Shown here: positions 53,651 through 64,000 of the stretch, one piece after another
Position numbering within the stretch: the first letter of the stretch is position 1
How the letters are laid out: every line of letters begins with the position of its first letter
Assembly: GCA_009830035.1 (NCBI GenBank)
Contig: SZZY01000001.1
Span: forward strand, 1-64,000
Length of the DNA: 64,000 nucleotides
Origin: Pantoea sp. Eser
GTDB taxonomy: Bacteria > Pseudomonadota > Gammaproteobacteria > Enterobacterales > Enterobacteriaceae
Reading direction: 5' to 3'
Made by a program: the position numbers and the translations under genes
The notes under the pieces: generated by a model
Databases searched by the model: none
Seen by the model: the letters and a program-made list of their open reading frames with translations, nothing else
Told to the model about the DNA's origin: nothing

Positions 53651-54853
53651 TTACGCGGTCAGACGCGCGGCGTCCTGGGCGATAACCAACTCTTCATTGG
53701 TTGGGATAACCAGCGCCGGGCGGGTGCCCTCTTTATTGATATAGCCGGACTGACCGAAGCGGGCCGCCAGGTTACGATCGTGATCCACATTGAAACCGAG
53801 CAGCGCCAGTTTTTTCAGCGTCAGTTCGCGCACCATCGCAGCGTTTTCACCGATACCGCCGGTGAAGATAACGGCGTCAAGGCGACCTTCCATCAGCGCG
53901 GTGTAACTGCCGATGTATTTGGCCAGGCGGTGGCAGAACACATCCATCGTGCGCTTCGCATCTTCTTTGGTGGTGTAGTTTTCTTCAACATAACGGCAGT
54001 CGCTGGTTACTTCGGTCAGCCCTAACAGGCCAGACTCTCTGGTCAGCAGCTTGTTGATTGCATCAACGCTCATGCCGAGGGTGTCGTGCAGGAAGAAGAT
54101 GATCGCCGGATCGATATCGCCACTGCGGGTGCCCATCACCAGGCCTTCCAGCGGTGTCAGGCCCATTGAGGTATCGACGCATTCGCCGTTGCGGATTGCT
54201 GAAACCGAACCGCCGTTGCCGAGGTGACAGGTAATGATGTTGAGTGATGTCAGCGGCTTGTTGAGCATTTTGGCCGCTTCATGCGTCATGTAATAGTGGC
54301 TGGTGCCGTGTGCGCCATAGCGACGAACGCCGTGCTCTTTATACAGTTTGTACGGCAGCGCATAAAGGTAGGACTCTTCCGGCATTGTCTGATGGAAAGC
54401 GGTGTCAAATACCGCGACATTCTTATCTGACAGGTGCGGGAAGTTTTTCATCGCCTCATCGATACCGATCAGGTGCGCTGGATTGTGCAGTGGCGCAAAT
54501 GAAGAGGCGTCTTTAATGCCCTGGATCACCTCTTTAGTGATCACCACTGACTGGGTCAGTTTCTCGCCGCCGTGAACGATGCGATGGCCGATTGCAGCAA
54601 TTTGTGCCGAAATCGCTGGTTTTTGTGCCAGAACGGTTTTAACAATGAAATTCAGTGCTTCGCTATGCGCTGCGCCGGCACCGAGGGGCGCTTCCTGTTT
54701 TTGACCGTCCAGCTTCCATTTGATACGCGCTTCAGGAAGATGAAAGCATTCCGCCAGGCCAGACAAAAATTCGTCGCCGCTGGCAGGATTGAGGATGGCA
54801 AACTTAAGGGAAGAGCTGCCACAGTTCAGGACCAGAACTAACTTACTCGACAT
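53651..54853 (-). CDS. ackA: Acetate kinase AckA
   Basis: The 400-residue protein starts with the ASKHA-fold motif [14 protein letters not shown] and contains [22 protein letters not shown] and [13 protein letters not shown]. It makes ATP and acetate from acetyl phosphate. It is intact, upstream of pta in the usual operon. Confidence 0.97.
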   Translation of the reverse strand: MSSKLVLVLNCGSSSLKFAILNPASGDEFLSGLAECFHLPEARIKWKLDGQKQEAPLGAGAAHSEALNFIVKTVLAQKPAISAQIAAIGHRIVHGGEKLTQSVVITKEVIQGIKDASSFAPLHNPAHLIGIDEAMKNFPHLSDKNVAVFDTAFHQTMPEESYLYALPYKLYKEHGVRRYGAHGTSHYYMTHEAAKMLNKPLTSLNIITCHLGNGGSVSAIRNGECVDTSMGLTPLEGLVMGTRSGDIDPAIIFFLHDTLGMSVDAINKLLTRESGLLGLTEVTSDCRYVEENYTTKEDAKRTMDVFCHRLAKYIGSYTALMEGRLDAVIFTGGIGENAAMVRELTLKKLALLGFNVDHDRNLAARFGQSGYINKEGTRPALVIPTNEELVIAQDAARLTA

Positions 54854-55192
54854 GGAAGTACCTATTTTTAGAGAGTGGCTAAAAAAAACGCAATCAGACT
54901 ATCAGCGTAGCCCATGAAAGCTGGTAGATTAATGATAAACATCATGCGGTAGTCAGAATTCTGCTTTTCCGCAAAAAATTTTGGCAATTTTAAGCAAAAA
55001 TTTGAAATTTCTTTGTCGCAACCTGACCCGTCCTCTTCCCAAAGGCGCTGGTCGCTGCCAGAAAGGTGTCGAAACGGCGTCAGAATAGCTGGAGTCACCT
55101 TTAAAGACAAAAAAAATTGAAGGATGTCACGTAATAAAGTTGTGTGGTTATAACTATTTTTTAATCTTTGCAGTATTTAGTTGAGGTGAGCC
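54854..55192. promoter_or_regulatory. Divergent ackA/yfbV intergenic region
   Basis: This 339-bp, AT-rich gap should contain the ackA-pta promoters (minus strand) and the yfbV promoter (plus strand). I see A/T tracts at 54940-55020 but cannot assign a specific operator. A GAGGTGAG ribosome-binding site precedes yfbV. No small gene is evident. Confidence 0.45.
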
Positions 55193-55645
55193 ATGGCGAA
55201 TGAATCGGGCAGTACCAGTTGGTTCCGGATGTTTCAGCGCGGACAGCACTACATGAAGACCTGGCCGGCTGACAAGCGTCTGGCACCGGTGTTCCCTGAA
55301 AACCGTGTCTCATCAGCGACGCGCTTTGCCATTCGCCTTATGCCACCTTTAGCGATTTTCACGCTAACCTGGCAGATTGCCATGGGTGGGCAGCTTGGCC
55401 CGGCAGTCGCGACTGCGCTGTTCGTCTGTAGCCTGCCGATGCAGGGCTTATGGTGGCTGGGAAAACGATCGATTACGCCGCTTCCGCCCACCTTGCTCAA
55501 CTGGTTCCACGAAGTCCGCGCCAAACTGGAAGAGGACGGTCAGGCAGTTGCCCCGGTTGAGGGTAAACCGACCTACCAGGCGCTGGCTGACGTGCTGAAA
55601 CGCGCCTTTAAACAGCTGGACCGCACCTTCCTCGACGACCTCTGA
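55193..55645 (+). CDS. yfbV: UPF0208 membrane protein YfbV
   Basis: The 150-residue protein aligns over its full length with E. coli Yfb[21 protein letters not shown] at the start, two membrane helices, and [20 protein letters not shown] at the end. E. coli YfbV has been linked to chromosome macrodomain insulation near Ter. It is intact and, as in E. coli, next to ackA. Confidence 0.92.
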   Translation: MANESGSTSWFRMFQRGQHYMKTWPADKRLAPVFPENRVSSATRFAIRLMPPLAIFTLTWQIAMGGQLGPAVATALFVCSLPMQGLWWLGKRSITPLPPTLLNWFHEVRAKLEEDGQAVAPVEGKPTYQALADVLKRAFKQLDRTFLDDL

Positions 55646-55700
55646 GTGATGCCGGTTTCTGACTAAAATACCGGTTAACCTGCAGCCAGATCAAAGAAAG

Positions 55701-55724
55701 GCGATACGGAGATTTCCGTATCGC
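55701..55724. other. Perfect hairpin between yfbV and yfbU
   Basis: GCGATACGGA-GATT-TCCGTATCGC is a perfect 10-bp stem with a 4-base loop, 55 bp after yfbV. There is no U-run on either strand, so it is not a standard intrinsic terminator; it may stabilise an mRNA end or be a repetitive extragenic element. Confidence 0.5.
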
Positions 55725-55786
55725 TAACGCTGTGTGATCATTTCCGCATTAACTGTTACCTGAGCGGCTCTGGCCGGGAGTGAATG

Positions 55787-56281
<495 letters not shown>

Positions 56282-56294
56282 TGAGGAGTGACGC

Positions 56295-56955
56295 GTGACC
56301 TACAGTGGTTTTCTATTTGATCTGGACGGCACCTTAGTGGATTCTCTGCCCGCAGTTGAACGAGCGTGGAGCCAGTGGGGCGCCCGCCACGGAATTGCAG
56401 CCGAAGAGATCCTGGCGTTTATTCATGGCAAACAGGCGATCACTTCACTGCGTCACTTTATGGCCGGTCAGCCGGAAGCGGCGATTCAGGCAGAGTTTGT
56501 TGCGCTGGAACAGTCTGAGGCAGCCGATACGGATGGCGTTCAGGCGCTGCCTGGCGCGCAGGAGTTGCTGAACACGCTGAATGAACTGCAGATCCCGTGG
56601 GCGATTGTCACCTCAGGTTCGGTGCCGGTGGCGCCATGCGCGGCATAAAGCGGCTGGCTTACCGCAGCCAGCAGTGTTTATCACCGCGGAGCAGGTGGCA
56701 AGGGGCAAACCGGAACCGGACCCTTATCTGCTGGGGGCTGAGAAGCCTGGATTAGCGGCAACCGCATGCGTGGTGGTTGAGGATGCGCCCGCCGGGATTT
56801 TGTCCGGTCTGAATGCCGGCTGTGCGGTGATAGCAGTCAATGCGCCGGCTGAAACGCCGCGACTGAATGACGTCGCGCTGTAGCTGTCGTCGCTTGAGTC
56901 GTTAACCATCACCCGACAGAGCAGTGGCCAGTTCAGCATCGGGCGCAAGGCGTAA
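56295..56955 (+). pseudogene. hxpA: Hexitol/sugar phosphatase HxpA (YfbT), frameshift and nonsense
   Basis: GTG 56295 opens the HAD phosphatase motif GFLFDLDGTLVDSLPAVERA. A frameshift near 56632, after IVTSGSVPVA, stops translation at residue 117. The rest reads in another frame (RHKAAGLPQPAVFITAEQVA, CVVVEDAPAGILSGL) until TAG at 56881-56883, with a readable end to 56955. HAD motif IV is beyond the break. YfbT dephosphorylates sugar phosphates in E. coli. Confidence 0.88.
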
Positions 56956-56977
56956 TAACATTACTGCGCCGCCAGAT

Positions 56978-57577
56978 TCAGAGCGGCGTATCCTGCGAAA
57001 TCTCATCCAGTGACAGGCTGAAGCTGGGAATGAACATCTCAACGAAGTAATCCATTTCCGGTGAGCGACGTTGCGCCAGCGTGGTTTCCAGCCTCGCCTT
57101 CGCCAGCAAAAATTCATTATTGCCGGCGGAGAGCTCTTCCAGACACTTCACATAAGCACAGAGCGCATCGGCCTGCTTGACCACTGCCTGTTCTTCTTCA
57201 CTGTGCTGATGTTCATCAATCAACGGGCGATAGATCGCCTGAAACTCCTCAGGCAGCATCTCAATCAGCTTCTGCTGGGCGATCTTTTCAATCTTTTTAT
57301 ATTCATGGGCAATCTGCGCGTTGTAATACTTCACCGGCGTCGGCAGATCGCCGGTCAGCACTTCGCTGGCATCATGATAGAGCGCCAGCATGGCGATGTG
57401 ATCAGCGTTAAGCGTGCCATTGAATTTAAGATTTTTGATCACCGCCAGGGCGTGCGACACCATTGCCACCTGAAGACTGTGCTCAGAGACGTTTTCGGTA
57501 CGCACATTGCGCATCAGCGGCCAGCGATTGATCAGCTTAAGGCGGGAGAGGTGGGCAAAAAAGTGGCTTTGAGTCAT
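56978..57577 (-). CDS. yfbR: 5'-deoxynucleotidase YfbR
   Basis: The 199-residue HD-domain phosphohydrolase has the metal ligands in [17 protein letters not shown] and [20 protein letters not shown], plus a C-terminal Asp in [16 protein letters not shown]. It removes phosphate from dNMPs, supporting dUMP/dTMP balance. It is intact and transcribed in the same direction as alaA. Confidence 0.95.
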   Translation of the reverse strand: MTQSHFFAHLSRLKLINRWPLMRNVRTENVSEHSLQVAMVSHALAVIKNLKFNGTLNADHIAMLALYHDASEVLTGDLPTPVKYYNAQIAHEYKKIEKIAQQKLIEMLPEEFQAIYRPLIDEHQHSEEEQAVVKQADALCAYVKCLEELSAGNNEFLLAKARLETTLAQRRSPEMDYFVEMFIPSFSLSLDEISQDTPL

Positions 57578-57646
57578 GAGCGTTCCTGTGAGCTGACAGG
57601 GGAGAGACCGGCTCTCCCCAAATAGCGTCAGTATACGCGGCTGAGA

Positions 57647-58864
57647 TTATTGACGGTAGCCTTGCAGAAAACGGCCAAATTTATTGATGGCCATCTCCAG
57701 GTCATCGACGCGCGGCAGGGTCACGATGCGCAGGTGGTCCGGCCACGGCCAATTGAAGGCGCTGCCCTGCACCAGCAGAACTTTCTCCTGCAACAGGAAA
57801 TCCAGCACCATCTTCTGATCGTCAAGGATGTTGAATTTTTTCGCATCGATGCGCGGGAACATATACAGCGCACCCTGTGGTTTGACGCAGCTGACGCCGG
57901 GAATATCGTTAATCAGTTCCCAGGCGCGCTGGCGCTGCTCATACAGACGACCGCCAGGCACGATAAATTCACTGATGCTCTGGTAACCTCCCAGTGCGGT
58001 CTGAATCGCATGCTGCGCCGGCACGTTGGCGCACAGCCGCATAGAGGCGAGCATCTCTAGCCCTTCAATGTAGCCTTTGGCGTGCTTTTTCGGGCCGTTC
58101 AACACCATCCAACCCTGACGGAAGCCCGCAACGCGATAGGTTTTCGACAGGCCGTTGAAGGTGACAGTCAGCAGATCGGGCGCCAGGGCGGCGATACAGT
58201 GATGCTGTGCCTCGTCGTAAAGAATTTTGTCGTAGATCTCATCGGCGAAAATGATCAGGTTATGCTGACGAGCAATTTCGACAATCTCTAACAGCAGTTC
58301 TTTACTGTAAACCGCACCGGTGGGGTTATTCGGGTTGATGATAACGATGCCGCGGGTGCGTGGGGTGATCTTACTGCGGATATCGTCCAGGTCGGGAAAC
58401 CAGTCAGCCGATTCGTCACACAGATAGTGCACCGCTTTACCGCTCGACAGCGACACGGCCGCGGTCCATAACGGATAATCAGGGGCCGGCACCAGCATTT
58501 CATCGCCACTGTTCAGCAGGGCCTGCATCGCCTGCACGATTAACTCAGAGACGCCATTCCCGATGTAGATATCTTCTACGGTGACATCGCGCATGTCGCG
58601 TGCCTGGTAATGCTGCATGATCGCTTTGCGGGCGGAATATAATCCTTTTGAGTCGCAATAACCCTGCGCGCTTGGCAGGTTACGGATCACATCCACCAGA
58701 ATTTCATCAGGGGCTTCGAAGCCAAACGGCGACGGATTGCCGATGTTCAGTTTAAGAACTTTGTTGCCTTCTTCTTCGAGGCGTTTAGCCTCTTTCAATA
58801 CCGGGCCACGGATATCGTAGCAAACGTTATCCAGCTTACCGGATTTATCAATCTGAAAAGTCAT
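57647..58864 (-). CDS. alaA: Glutamate-pyruvate aminotransferase AlaA
   Basis: I start at ATG 58864 (MTFQIDKSGKLDNVCYD), giving 405 residues like E. coli AlaA. The PLP lysine lies in FNGLSKTYRVAGFRQGW, and substrate-binding regions such as INPNNPTGAVYSKELL are conserved. It is a main alanine-forming transaminase. It is intact and divergent from lrhA across a long gap. Confidence 0.95.
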   Translation of the reverse strand: MTFQIDKSGKLDNVCYDIRGPVLKEAKRLEEEGNKVLKLNIGNPSPFGFEAPDEILVDVIRNLPSAQGYCDSKGLYSARKAIMQHYQARDMRDVTVEDIYIGNGVSELIVQAMQALLNSGDEMLVPAPDYPLWTAAVSLSSGKAVHYLCDESADWFPDLDDIRSKITPRTRGIVIINPNNPTGAVYSKELLLEIVEIARQHNLIIFADEIYDKILYDEAQHHCIAALAPDLLTVTFNGLSKTYRVAGFRQGWMVLNGPKKHAKGYIEGLEMLASMRLCANVPAQHAIQTALGGYQSISEFIVPGGRLYEQRQRAWELINDIPGVSCVKPQGALYMFPRIDAKKFNILDDQKMVLDFLLQEKVLLVQGSAFNWPWPDHLRIVTLPRVDDLEMAINKFGRFLQGYRQ

Positions 58865-59831
58865 TGTTACCGCCTTAATGGGCAGAATCCTTTTGGCTGC
58901 CGCAGAAATCAAACCAGCACAATGTACTCTCCTGACGGACACAAAAGAAGGGTGCCGCTCGGTTTTGGCGGGTTCAACAACTTTTCCGGTCGCGTGTAGT
59001 GCAAAAGTTATCTGTTAACGTGATAATTAATTAAACTATCCACATTAAAATAATTAAACGATATTCGAAACTGATAAAGGCCGGCAAAATCGGCGGCCTG
59101 CTAGTACATTATGAAACATTTTTGGAACTTATGACGGTGGAACCTTTTCTCGCTTTTGAAATACACACTGTGTGAAATAGTTAAACGATATTTTATTGAT
59201 GGTTAAATAGTGACCATTTAGGGTGCGGTGATTTCACTTACAGCTTAAGACTGTTAAAGATTGGTGCGGCTATCACCCTTTGATTCGCGGAGAAGTACCA
59301 AAAGATCAGGGCCGGATGGCAGCAGATAAGCGGAATTCAAGGTATCGTCTGTGACTTCACTGCTGAAAGCTTCCTCACTGACCGGATGAAAAGAAAGCGC
59401 CAAGCTGCCAGGATGCGCTGGAAAGGCCTTTAGCACAAAATTTACAGCGGTTTTCACAAAATCATTTCCATTTCGAAGTCAAAAATGATTAAGTATAATT
59501 TATTATTTAGTGCGTATGGCCGCTCCGCTTAATGCGTTGCCCCATCGCACATTCTGTCCCGCCGGGCCTTTTTGGGTGGTAATAAGACAACTACGCAGCT
59601 TCTTGCATTCGCGCACCCCGCGCCTTCGTTTCAGAAGTTGTATCTGTCTTCCGACCCTGTTGATCTTGAGCTTTATACGGGTCTTCAGCGGTCTGTAAAC
59701 GTACGTGGAATTTTTTGTGTCAGTCTCAACACAGGACTGTCATTGAGCACCATTACTGTTTATCACTTTGATAAGCTTAGTAATAACACCAGGGTAGTAG
59801 TTCGTAAAAATCTAATAAGTGAAGAAAAAAC
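58865..59831. promoter_or_regulatory. Long AT-rich alaA/lrhA intergenic region
   Basis: This 967-bp gap between divergent alaA and lrhA is AT-rich with no recognisable gene. It should contain the alaA promoter near 58900-59050 and a long lrhA upstream region. A 67-codon minus-strand frame at 59254-59457 starts with GTG and has only a weak ribosome-binding site; I do not recognise it. An inverted pair AGGGTG...CACCCT brackets 59220-59278. Confidence 0.4.
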
Positions 59832-60755
59832 ATGACTAATGTAAATCGTCCGATACTGAATCTCGACCTCGATCTGCTGAGAACCTTCGTTGCCGTTGCT
59901 GACCTGAATACTTTTGCTGCGGCGGCTGCAGCGGTCTGCAGAACCCAGTCAGCAGTCAGCCAGCAGATGCAACGTCTGGAGCAATTGGTAGGTAAAGAGC
60001 TGTTTGTCAGACATGGACGTAATAAGCTGTTAACAGAGCACGGAATCCAGCTGTTAGGTTACGCCAGAAAGATCCTTCGTTTTAATGACGAAGCCTGCAC
60101 CTCTCTGATGTACAGCAACATTCAGGGTGTGCTGACCATTGGTGCTTCCGATGACATTTCTGACACCATTCTGCCGTTCCTGCTAAACCGCGTAACCTCG
60201 GTCTATCCGAAACTGGCGATTGATGTACGAGTAAAACGTAACCCTTTCATGATGGAAGTGCTCAACCAGGGCGAAATGGACCTCGTGGTCACCACCTCCA
60301 GCCCGGGCAATTTCACCTATCAGGTCCTGCGCACCTCGCCAACCTTGTGGTATTGCGCGGCGGATTACATCTTCCAGCGTGGTGAAGCCATTCCCTTGGT
60401 ATTGCTGGATGAGCCAAGTCCTTATCGCGATATGGCCATCGATCACCTCAACGAAGCGGGCATCCCATGGCGTATTTCCTACGTCGCATCGACGCTGGCT
60501 GCGGTGCGTGCTGCCGTTAAAGCAGGATTGGGTGTTACGGCAAGTCCGGTAGAGATGATGAGCCCGGAACTGCGGGTGATGGGTGCGGCTGAAGGGCTGC
60601 CGGTTCTGCCGGATACGCAGTATCTGCTGTGTCGTAATCCGGACAGCGATAATGAACTGGCCCTGGCGATCTTTAATGCCATGCAGTCTACCAACGATCC
60701 GTACAATCTGAGTGCTAATCCTGACGGTACACTGTTACTGGATGACGAAGAATAA
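59832..60755 (+). CDS. lrhA: LysR-type transcriptional regulator LrhA
   Basis: The 307-residue protein has an N-terminal winged helix ([40 protein letters not shown]) almost identical to E. coli LrhA, then a LysR substrate domain. LrhA represses flhDC and so motility, and affects RpoS and fimbriae. It is intact and upstream of nuoA. The regulator of motility is kept while flk is lost. Confidence 0.94.
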   Translation: MTNVNRPILNLDLDLLRTFVAVADLNTFAAAAAAVCRTQSAVSQQMQRLEQLVGKELFVRHGRNKLLTEHGIQLLGYARKILRFNDEACTSLMYSNIQGVLTIGASDDISDTILPFLLNRVTSVYPKLAIDVRVKRNPFMMEVLNQGEMDLVVTTSSPGNFTYQVLRTSPTLWYCAADYIFQRGEAIPLVLLDEPSPYRDMAIDHLNEAGIPWRISYVASTLAAVRAAVKAGLGVTASPVEMMSPELRVMGAAEGLPVLPDTQYLLCRNPDSDNELALAIFNAMQSTNDPYNLSANPDGTLLLDDEE

Positions 60756-61411
60756 TTTCGCTGCCACCATGCTGCGCAAATAATGTGCAGAATGCGCGAA
60801 TCAAAACTCCGATAAAAAATCCTTTCATTCTGTAAGCATGAGCGAGAGGCTTTTTTTTGCCTGCCTGTCGCTTCCTGACAATCTTAACTTCCTGCTGAAC
60901 CGGCTTTTTCAATAGTCACCGGTTGCAATTAATTTCATCTCTGCTGTATCTGAAACTTACTCACCAAAAAAACGAACTTTTTGTTTCGGCTGGCCCAAAA
61001 AAGCGGAGAAATTTAACGCAAAAAGGACAGAAGTGTGTTCTGGATCAAGAAAATACCCCTGCTAAGGGGAAGGAAAACGCGGTGATACCTGTCAAAATAT
61101 GTTTGTTAAATGCACGATCCAAGCATGTAAATACCCGCTACACTAAAATTAACCCCACAGACTGAAGCGATTTAGCTGGAAAGCGGGGCATCATTTGTTA
61201 ATAATATGATGCAGGTGTGAAATAATGTTTGGATACTTTTGTCAAAGTTGACAAAAGGTTATAGAAAGGAGTAAAAAACCCCATAAAATTGCTGTTTATT
61301 TAATAATAACAGTTAGGTTTAAAAGGTTTTTATCCTTCCCTTGAATCGATGTGGTCAGTTTGCTGCGGGAAACGCGTGCAGGATGCCAGCGCCACTTTTT
61401 ATGAGTAAGCA
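60756..61411 (+). promoter_or_regulatory. nuo operon upstream region
   Basis: The 656-bp gap between lrhA and nuoA matches the long regulatory region known before the E. coli nuo operon. It is AT-rich below 61200 and has no convincing gene; an 80-codon plus-strand frame at 60923-61165 lacks a ribosome-binding site. A T-run near 60853 may end lrhA transcription. Confidence 0.5.
61236..61257. promoter_or_regulatory. 22-bp near-perfect palindrome upstream of nuoA
   Basis: CTTTTGTCAA-AG-TTGACAAAAG has two perfect 10-bp arms with a 2-base centre, about 155 bp before nuoA. The symmetry and AT-rich setting suggest a binding site for a dimeric regulator. I cannot match it to a named consensus with confidence. 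Confidence 0.5.
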
Positions 61412-61855
61412 ATGAGTATGTCAACTACCACCGAAATCATCGCTCAGCATTGGGCGTTTATCGTCTTTATCGTCATCGCTTTTGGCCTGTGTGCTTTCAT
61501 GTTGACCGGAGGATGGCTGCTTGGCGGCAGAGCACGCGCGCGTCACAAAGACACGCCGTTCGAATCGGGCATTGAGTCGGTCGGCGATACCCACATCCGC
61601 CTGTCGGCAAAATTTTATCTGGTTGCGATGTTTTTCGTCATCTTCGACGTCGAAGCCCTCTTTTTATACGCATGGGCGACCTCAATCCGCGAAAGCGGCT
61701 GGGTCGGCTTTGTGGAAGCCGCAATTTTCATTTTGGTGCTCCTGGCGGGCTTAGTCTATCTGGTACGCATCGGCGCACTCGATTGGGCTCCTGCACGTCG
61801 TCGCGTCGTGGTTAAAACCACCACGATCAGTCACACCAATCCTCACAAGCAGTAA
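61412..61855 (+). CDS. nuoA: NADH-quinone oxidoreductase subunit A
   Basis: The 147-residue protein has three membrane helices and the NuoA signature [20 protein letters not shown] followed by [20 protein letters not shown]. It is part of the membrane arm of complex I near the quinone site. It is intact and is the first gene of the nuo operon. Confidence 0.96.
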   Translation: MSMSTTTEIIAQHWAFIVFIVIAFGLCAFMLTGGWLLGGRARARHKDTPFESGIESVGDTHIRLSAKFYLVAMFFVIFDVEALFLYAWATSIRESGWVGFVEAAIFILVLLAGLVYLVRIGALDWAPARRRVVVKTTTISHTNPHKQ

Positions 61856-61870
61856 AAGAGAGGCAATAAG

Positions 61871-62548
61871 ATGGACTATACGCTCACCCGCATAGACCCG
61901 AACGGTGGTGAGAACGACCGTTATCCTCTGCAAAAGCAGGAAATCGTCAGCGATCCGCTGGAGCAGCACGTTCATCGCAGCGTTTACATGGGCAAACTCG
62001 AAAATGCCCTGCACGACATGGTGAACTGGGGACGTAAAAACTCCCTGTGGCCTTACAACTTCGGCCTCTCCTGTTGTTATGTAGAGATGACGACCTCGTT
62101 TACCGCAGTGCATGACGTTGCGCGTTTCGGTGCCGAAGTTATGCGTGCCTCGCCTCGTCAGGCCGACTTTATGGTGATCGCCGGTACGCCATTTACCAAA
62201 ATGGCCCCGGTGATTCAGCGTCTGTATGACCAGATGCTGGAGCCGAAATGGGTGATCTCAATGGGTGCCTGCGCTAACTCCGGCGGCATGTATGACATCT
62301 ATTCCGTGGTGCAGGGCGTGGATAAATTCCTGCCGGTTGATGTGTACATTCCTGGCTGTCCGCCGCGTCCTGAAGCCTATATGCAGGCACTGCTGCTGTT
62401 GCAGGAGTCGATCGGCAAAGAGCGCCGTCCGCTGTCATGGGTGGTCGATGATCAGGGCGTTTACCGCGCCAACATGCAATCCGAGCGTGAAAGAAAACGC
62501 GGTGAGCGCATTGCGGTCACCAACCTGCGTAGCCCGGACGAAGTGTAA
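61871..62548 (+). CDS. nuoB: NADH-quinone oxidoreductase subunit B
   Basis: The 225-residue protein carries the ligands of cluster N2: adjacent cysteines in [10 protein letters not shown], one in [10 protein letters not shown], and one in [11 protein letters not shown]2 passes electrons to quinone. It is intact and 15 bp after nuoA. Confidence 0.97.
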   Translation: MDYTLTRIDPNGGENDRYPLQKQEIVSDPLEQHVHRSVYMGKLENALHDMVNWGRKNSLWPYNFGLSCCYVEMTTSFTAVHDVARFGAEVMRASPRQADFMVIAGTPFTKMAPVIQRLYDQMLEPKWVISMGACANSGGMYDIYSVVQGVDKFLPVDVYIPGCPPRPEAYMQALLLLQESIGKERRPLSWVVDDQGVYRANMQSERERKRGERIAVTNLRSPDEV

Positions 62549-62664
62549 GTTAACCGTATGGATGGCAAACCGCGCCTGCAGCAGAACATCACAATTTAAT
62601 GCATGGCCCCATCCTGACGCCTTCATTTGAGTGCCTGAGACCAGGCCGGAATGGTGAGTAACGT

Positions 62665-64000
62665 ATGACAGATTTGACCACGCAAGATCTCGCTCAGCCT
62701 TCATGGCAAACCCGTGATCACTTGGATGAGCCGGTGATCGGCGAGTTGCGTAACCGTTTTGGGCCGGATGCCTTTACCGTTCAGGCGACCCGCACCGGTA
62801 TCCCGGTAGTCTGGGTGAAGCGTGAACAGCTACTGGAAATCATCGAGTTCCTGCGTAAATTACCGAAGCCTTATGTCATGCTGTATGACCTGCATGGCAT
62901 GGATGAGCGTTTACGCACCCACCGCGCAGGCTTACCTGCTGCGGATTTTTCCGTTTTCTATCATTTTCTGTCGATTGAACGTAATCGCGACATCATGCTC
63001 AAAGTGGCGTTATCTGAAAATGATATGCACCTGCCGACCATCACCCGTCTTTTCCCGAATGCCAACTGGTATGAGCGTGAAACTTGGGAGATGTTTGGCG
63101 TGACCTTTGATGGTCACCCGCACCTGACCCGCATCATGATGCCGCCGACCTGGGAAGGTCACCCGCTGCGCAAGGACTACCCGGCGCGCGCCACCGAATT
63201 CGATCCGTTTACTCTGACCAAACAGAAAGAAGATCTGGAGATGGAGGCGCTGACCTTCAAGCCTGAAGACTGGGGCATGAAGCGCAGCACCACCAATGAG
63301 GACTTCATGTTCCTCAACCTCGGCCCTAACCACCCGTCGGCGCACGGGGCCTTCCGCATCATTCTGCAGCTGGACGGCGAAGAGATCGTCGACTGCGTAC
63401 CTGACATCGGTTACCACCATCGCGGTGCCGAAAAGATGGGTGAGCGTCAGTCGTGGCACAGCTACATTCCCTACACCGACCGCATCGAATATCTCGGCGG
63501 TTGCGTCAATGAGATGCCTTATGTACTGGCGGTAGAGAAACTGGCCGGTATCGTGGTGCCGGATCGCGTTAACGTGATCCGCGTGATGCTGTCTGAACTG
63601 TTCCGTATCAACAGCCACCTGCTTTACATTTCGACCTTTATTCAGGACGTCGGTGCCATGACGCCGGTGTTCTTTGCCTTTACCGATCGCCAGAAAATTT
63701 ATGACGTGGTTGAAGCCATTACCGGCTTCCGTATGCACCCGGCGTGGTTCCGCATTGGCGGTGTGGCGCACGACCTGCCGAAAGGCTGGGAAAGTCTGCT
63801 GCGTGACTTCCTTGACTGGATGCCGAAGCGCCTGAAGGAATATGACAAAGCCGCACTGCGTAACAGCGTGCTGGTAGGCCGTTCCAAAGGCGTTGCCGCC
63901 TACAACATGGAAGAAGCGCTGGCGTGGGGCACTACCGGTGCCGGTCTGCGCGCCACCGGTCTCGACTTTGACGTGCGTAAATGGCGTCCGTATTCCGGCT
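62665..64000 (+). CDS. nuoC: NADH-quinone oxidoreductase fused subunit C/D, partial at the window end
   Basis: ATG 62665 ([20 protein letters not shown]) opens a continuous frame of 445 codons to the edge of the window, with no stop found by direct translation. The NuoC part ([20 protein letters not shown]) leads into NuoD ([40 protein letters not shown]), fused as in E. coli. NuoD lines the quinone pocket next to N2. No lesion is seen in the visible part. Confidence 0.96.
   Translation, partial: MTDLTTQDLAQPSWQTRDHLDEPVIGELRNRFGPDAFTVQATRTGIPVVWVKREQLLEIIEFLRKLPKPYVMLYDLHGMDERLRTHRAGLPAADFSVFYHFLSIERNRDIMLKVALSENDMHLPTITRLFPNANWYERETWEMFGVTFDGHPHLTRIMMPPTWEGHPLRKDYPARATEFDPFTLTKQKEDLEMEALTFKPEDWGMKRSTTNEDFMFLNLGPNHPSAHGAFRIILQLDGEEIVDCVPDIGYHHRGAEKMGERQSWHSYIPYTDRIEYLGGCVNEMPYVLAVEKLAGIVVPDRVNVIRVMLSELFRINSHLLYISTFIQDVGAMTPVFFAFTDRQKIYDVVEAITGFRMHPAWFRIGGVAHDLPKGWESLLRDFLDWMPKRLKEYDKAALRNSVLVGRSKGVAAYNMEEALAWGTTGAGLRATGLDFDVRKWRPYSG

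Noticed and set aside
59254..59457. A 67-codon minus-strand frame in the alaA-lrhA gap.
   Set aside because: It has a GTG start with a weak ribosome-binding site and no recognisable domain. It is mentioned under the intergenic region but not called as a gene.
62822..63103. The fragmentary reading frames in the nuoC region suggested a broken gene.
   Set aside because: Direct translation from ATG 62665 is open for 445 codons to the window edge; the fragments are shadows of an intact nuoC/D.

Overview
The window looks like the chromosome of an enterobacterium of the Erwiniaceae (Pantoea/Erwinia type). The proteins read as close relatives of the E. coli products, and the order mlaA-fadL-yfcZ-fadI-fadJ-sixA-smrB-prmB-aroC-mepA-yfcA-epmC-mnmC-fabB-flk-pdxB-usg-truA-dedA-accD-folC-dedD-cvpA-purF-ubiX-argT/hisQMP-yfcH-yfcF-yfcD-pta-ackA-yfbVU-hxpA-yfbR-alaA-lrhA-nuoABC is the E. 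coli order with lineage-specific insertions (ccm, tct). There is no prophage, complete insertion sequence or CRISPR array.

The striking property is pseudogene density. About 25 genes carry nonsense codons, frameshifts, internal deletions or rearrangements, while the housekeeping genes between them are clean (prmB, aroC, fabB, pdxB, truA, accD, folC, purF, ubiX, pta, ackA, alaA, nuoABC). The lesions hit whole functions: cytochrome c maturation (ccmC, E, F, G, I), long-chain fatty acid uptake and anaerobic beta-oxidation (fadL, fadI, fadJ), tricarboxylate uptake (tctA, B, C, D), the basic amino acid/histidine ABC importer (argT/hisJ, hisQ, hisM), tRNA and EF-P modification (mnmC, epmC), and several regulators and exporters. 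This suggests a recent relaxation of selection, as in a newly host-restricted insect associate. That lifestyle is inferred, not seen. Base-calling error is the main alternative for single-base indels, but it does not explain the deletions, the inversion or the clean housekeeping genes.

Layout. 1-5 kb: lipoprotein start, SMP-30-like lactonase, broken OFA-type MFS carrier, YmgB-like small protein, broken EamA exporter with a broken divergent AraC regulator. 5-7 kb: tRNA-Arg(CCU) with gene debris beyond its 3' end, then yfdC. 7-14 kb: ccmABCDEFGHI, mostly broken. 14-20 kb: mlaA, then fadL, yfcZ, fadI and fadJ, all broken, with FadR sites still visible. 20-28.5 kb: sixA, smrB, prmB, aroC, mepA intact; yfcA, epmC and mnmC broken; fabB intact with its FabR/FadR control region. 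28.5-36 kb: a block of decay (MocR regulator with an internal inversion, rhodanese, flk, tctABC, tctD, EamA, AraC). 36-46 kb: intact core genes pdxB to ubiX. 46-51 kb: basic amino acid transporter remains with intact hisP, then yfcH, broken yfcF, yfcD. 51-64 kb: pta-ackA, yfbV, yfbU with a scrambled patch, broken hxpA, yfbR, alaA, lrhA and the start of the nuo operon.

I found no undescribed biological system. The best leads are molecular fossils: a 174-bp in-frame inversion that moved a regulator's DNA-binding domain to the other strand, a deletion fusing the convergent genes epmC and mnmC, a hisQ::hisM hybrid, and a compensated double frameshift in yfbU.
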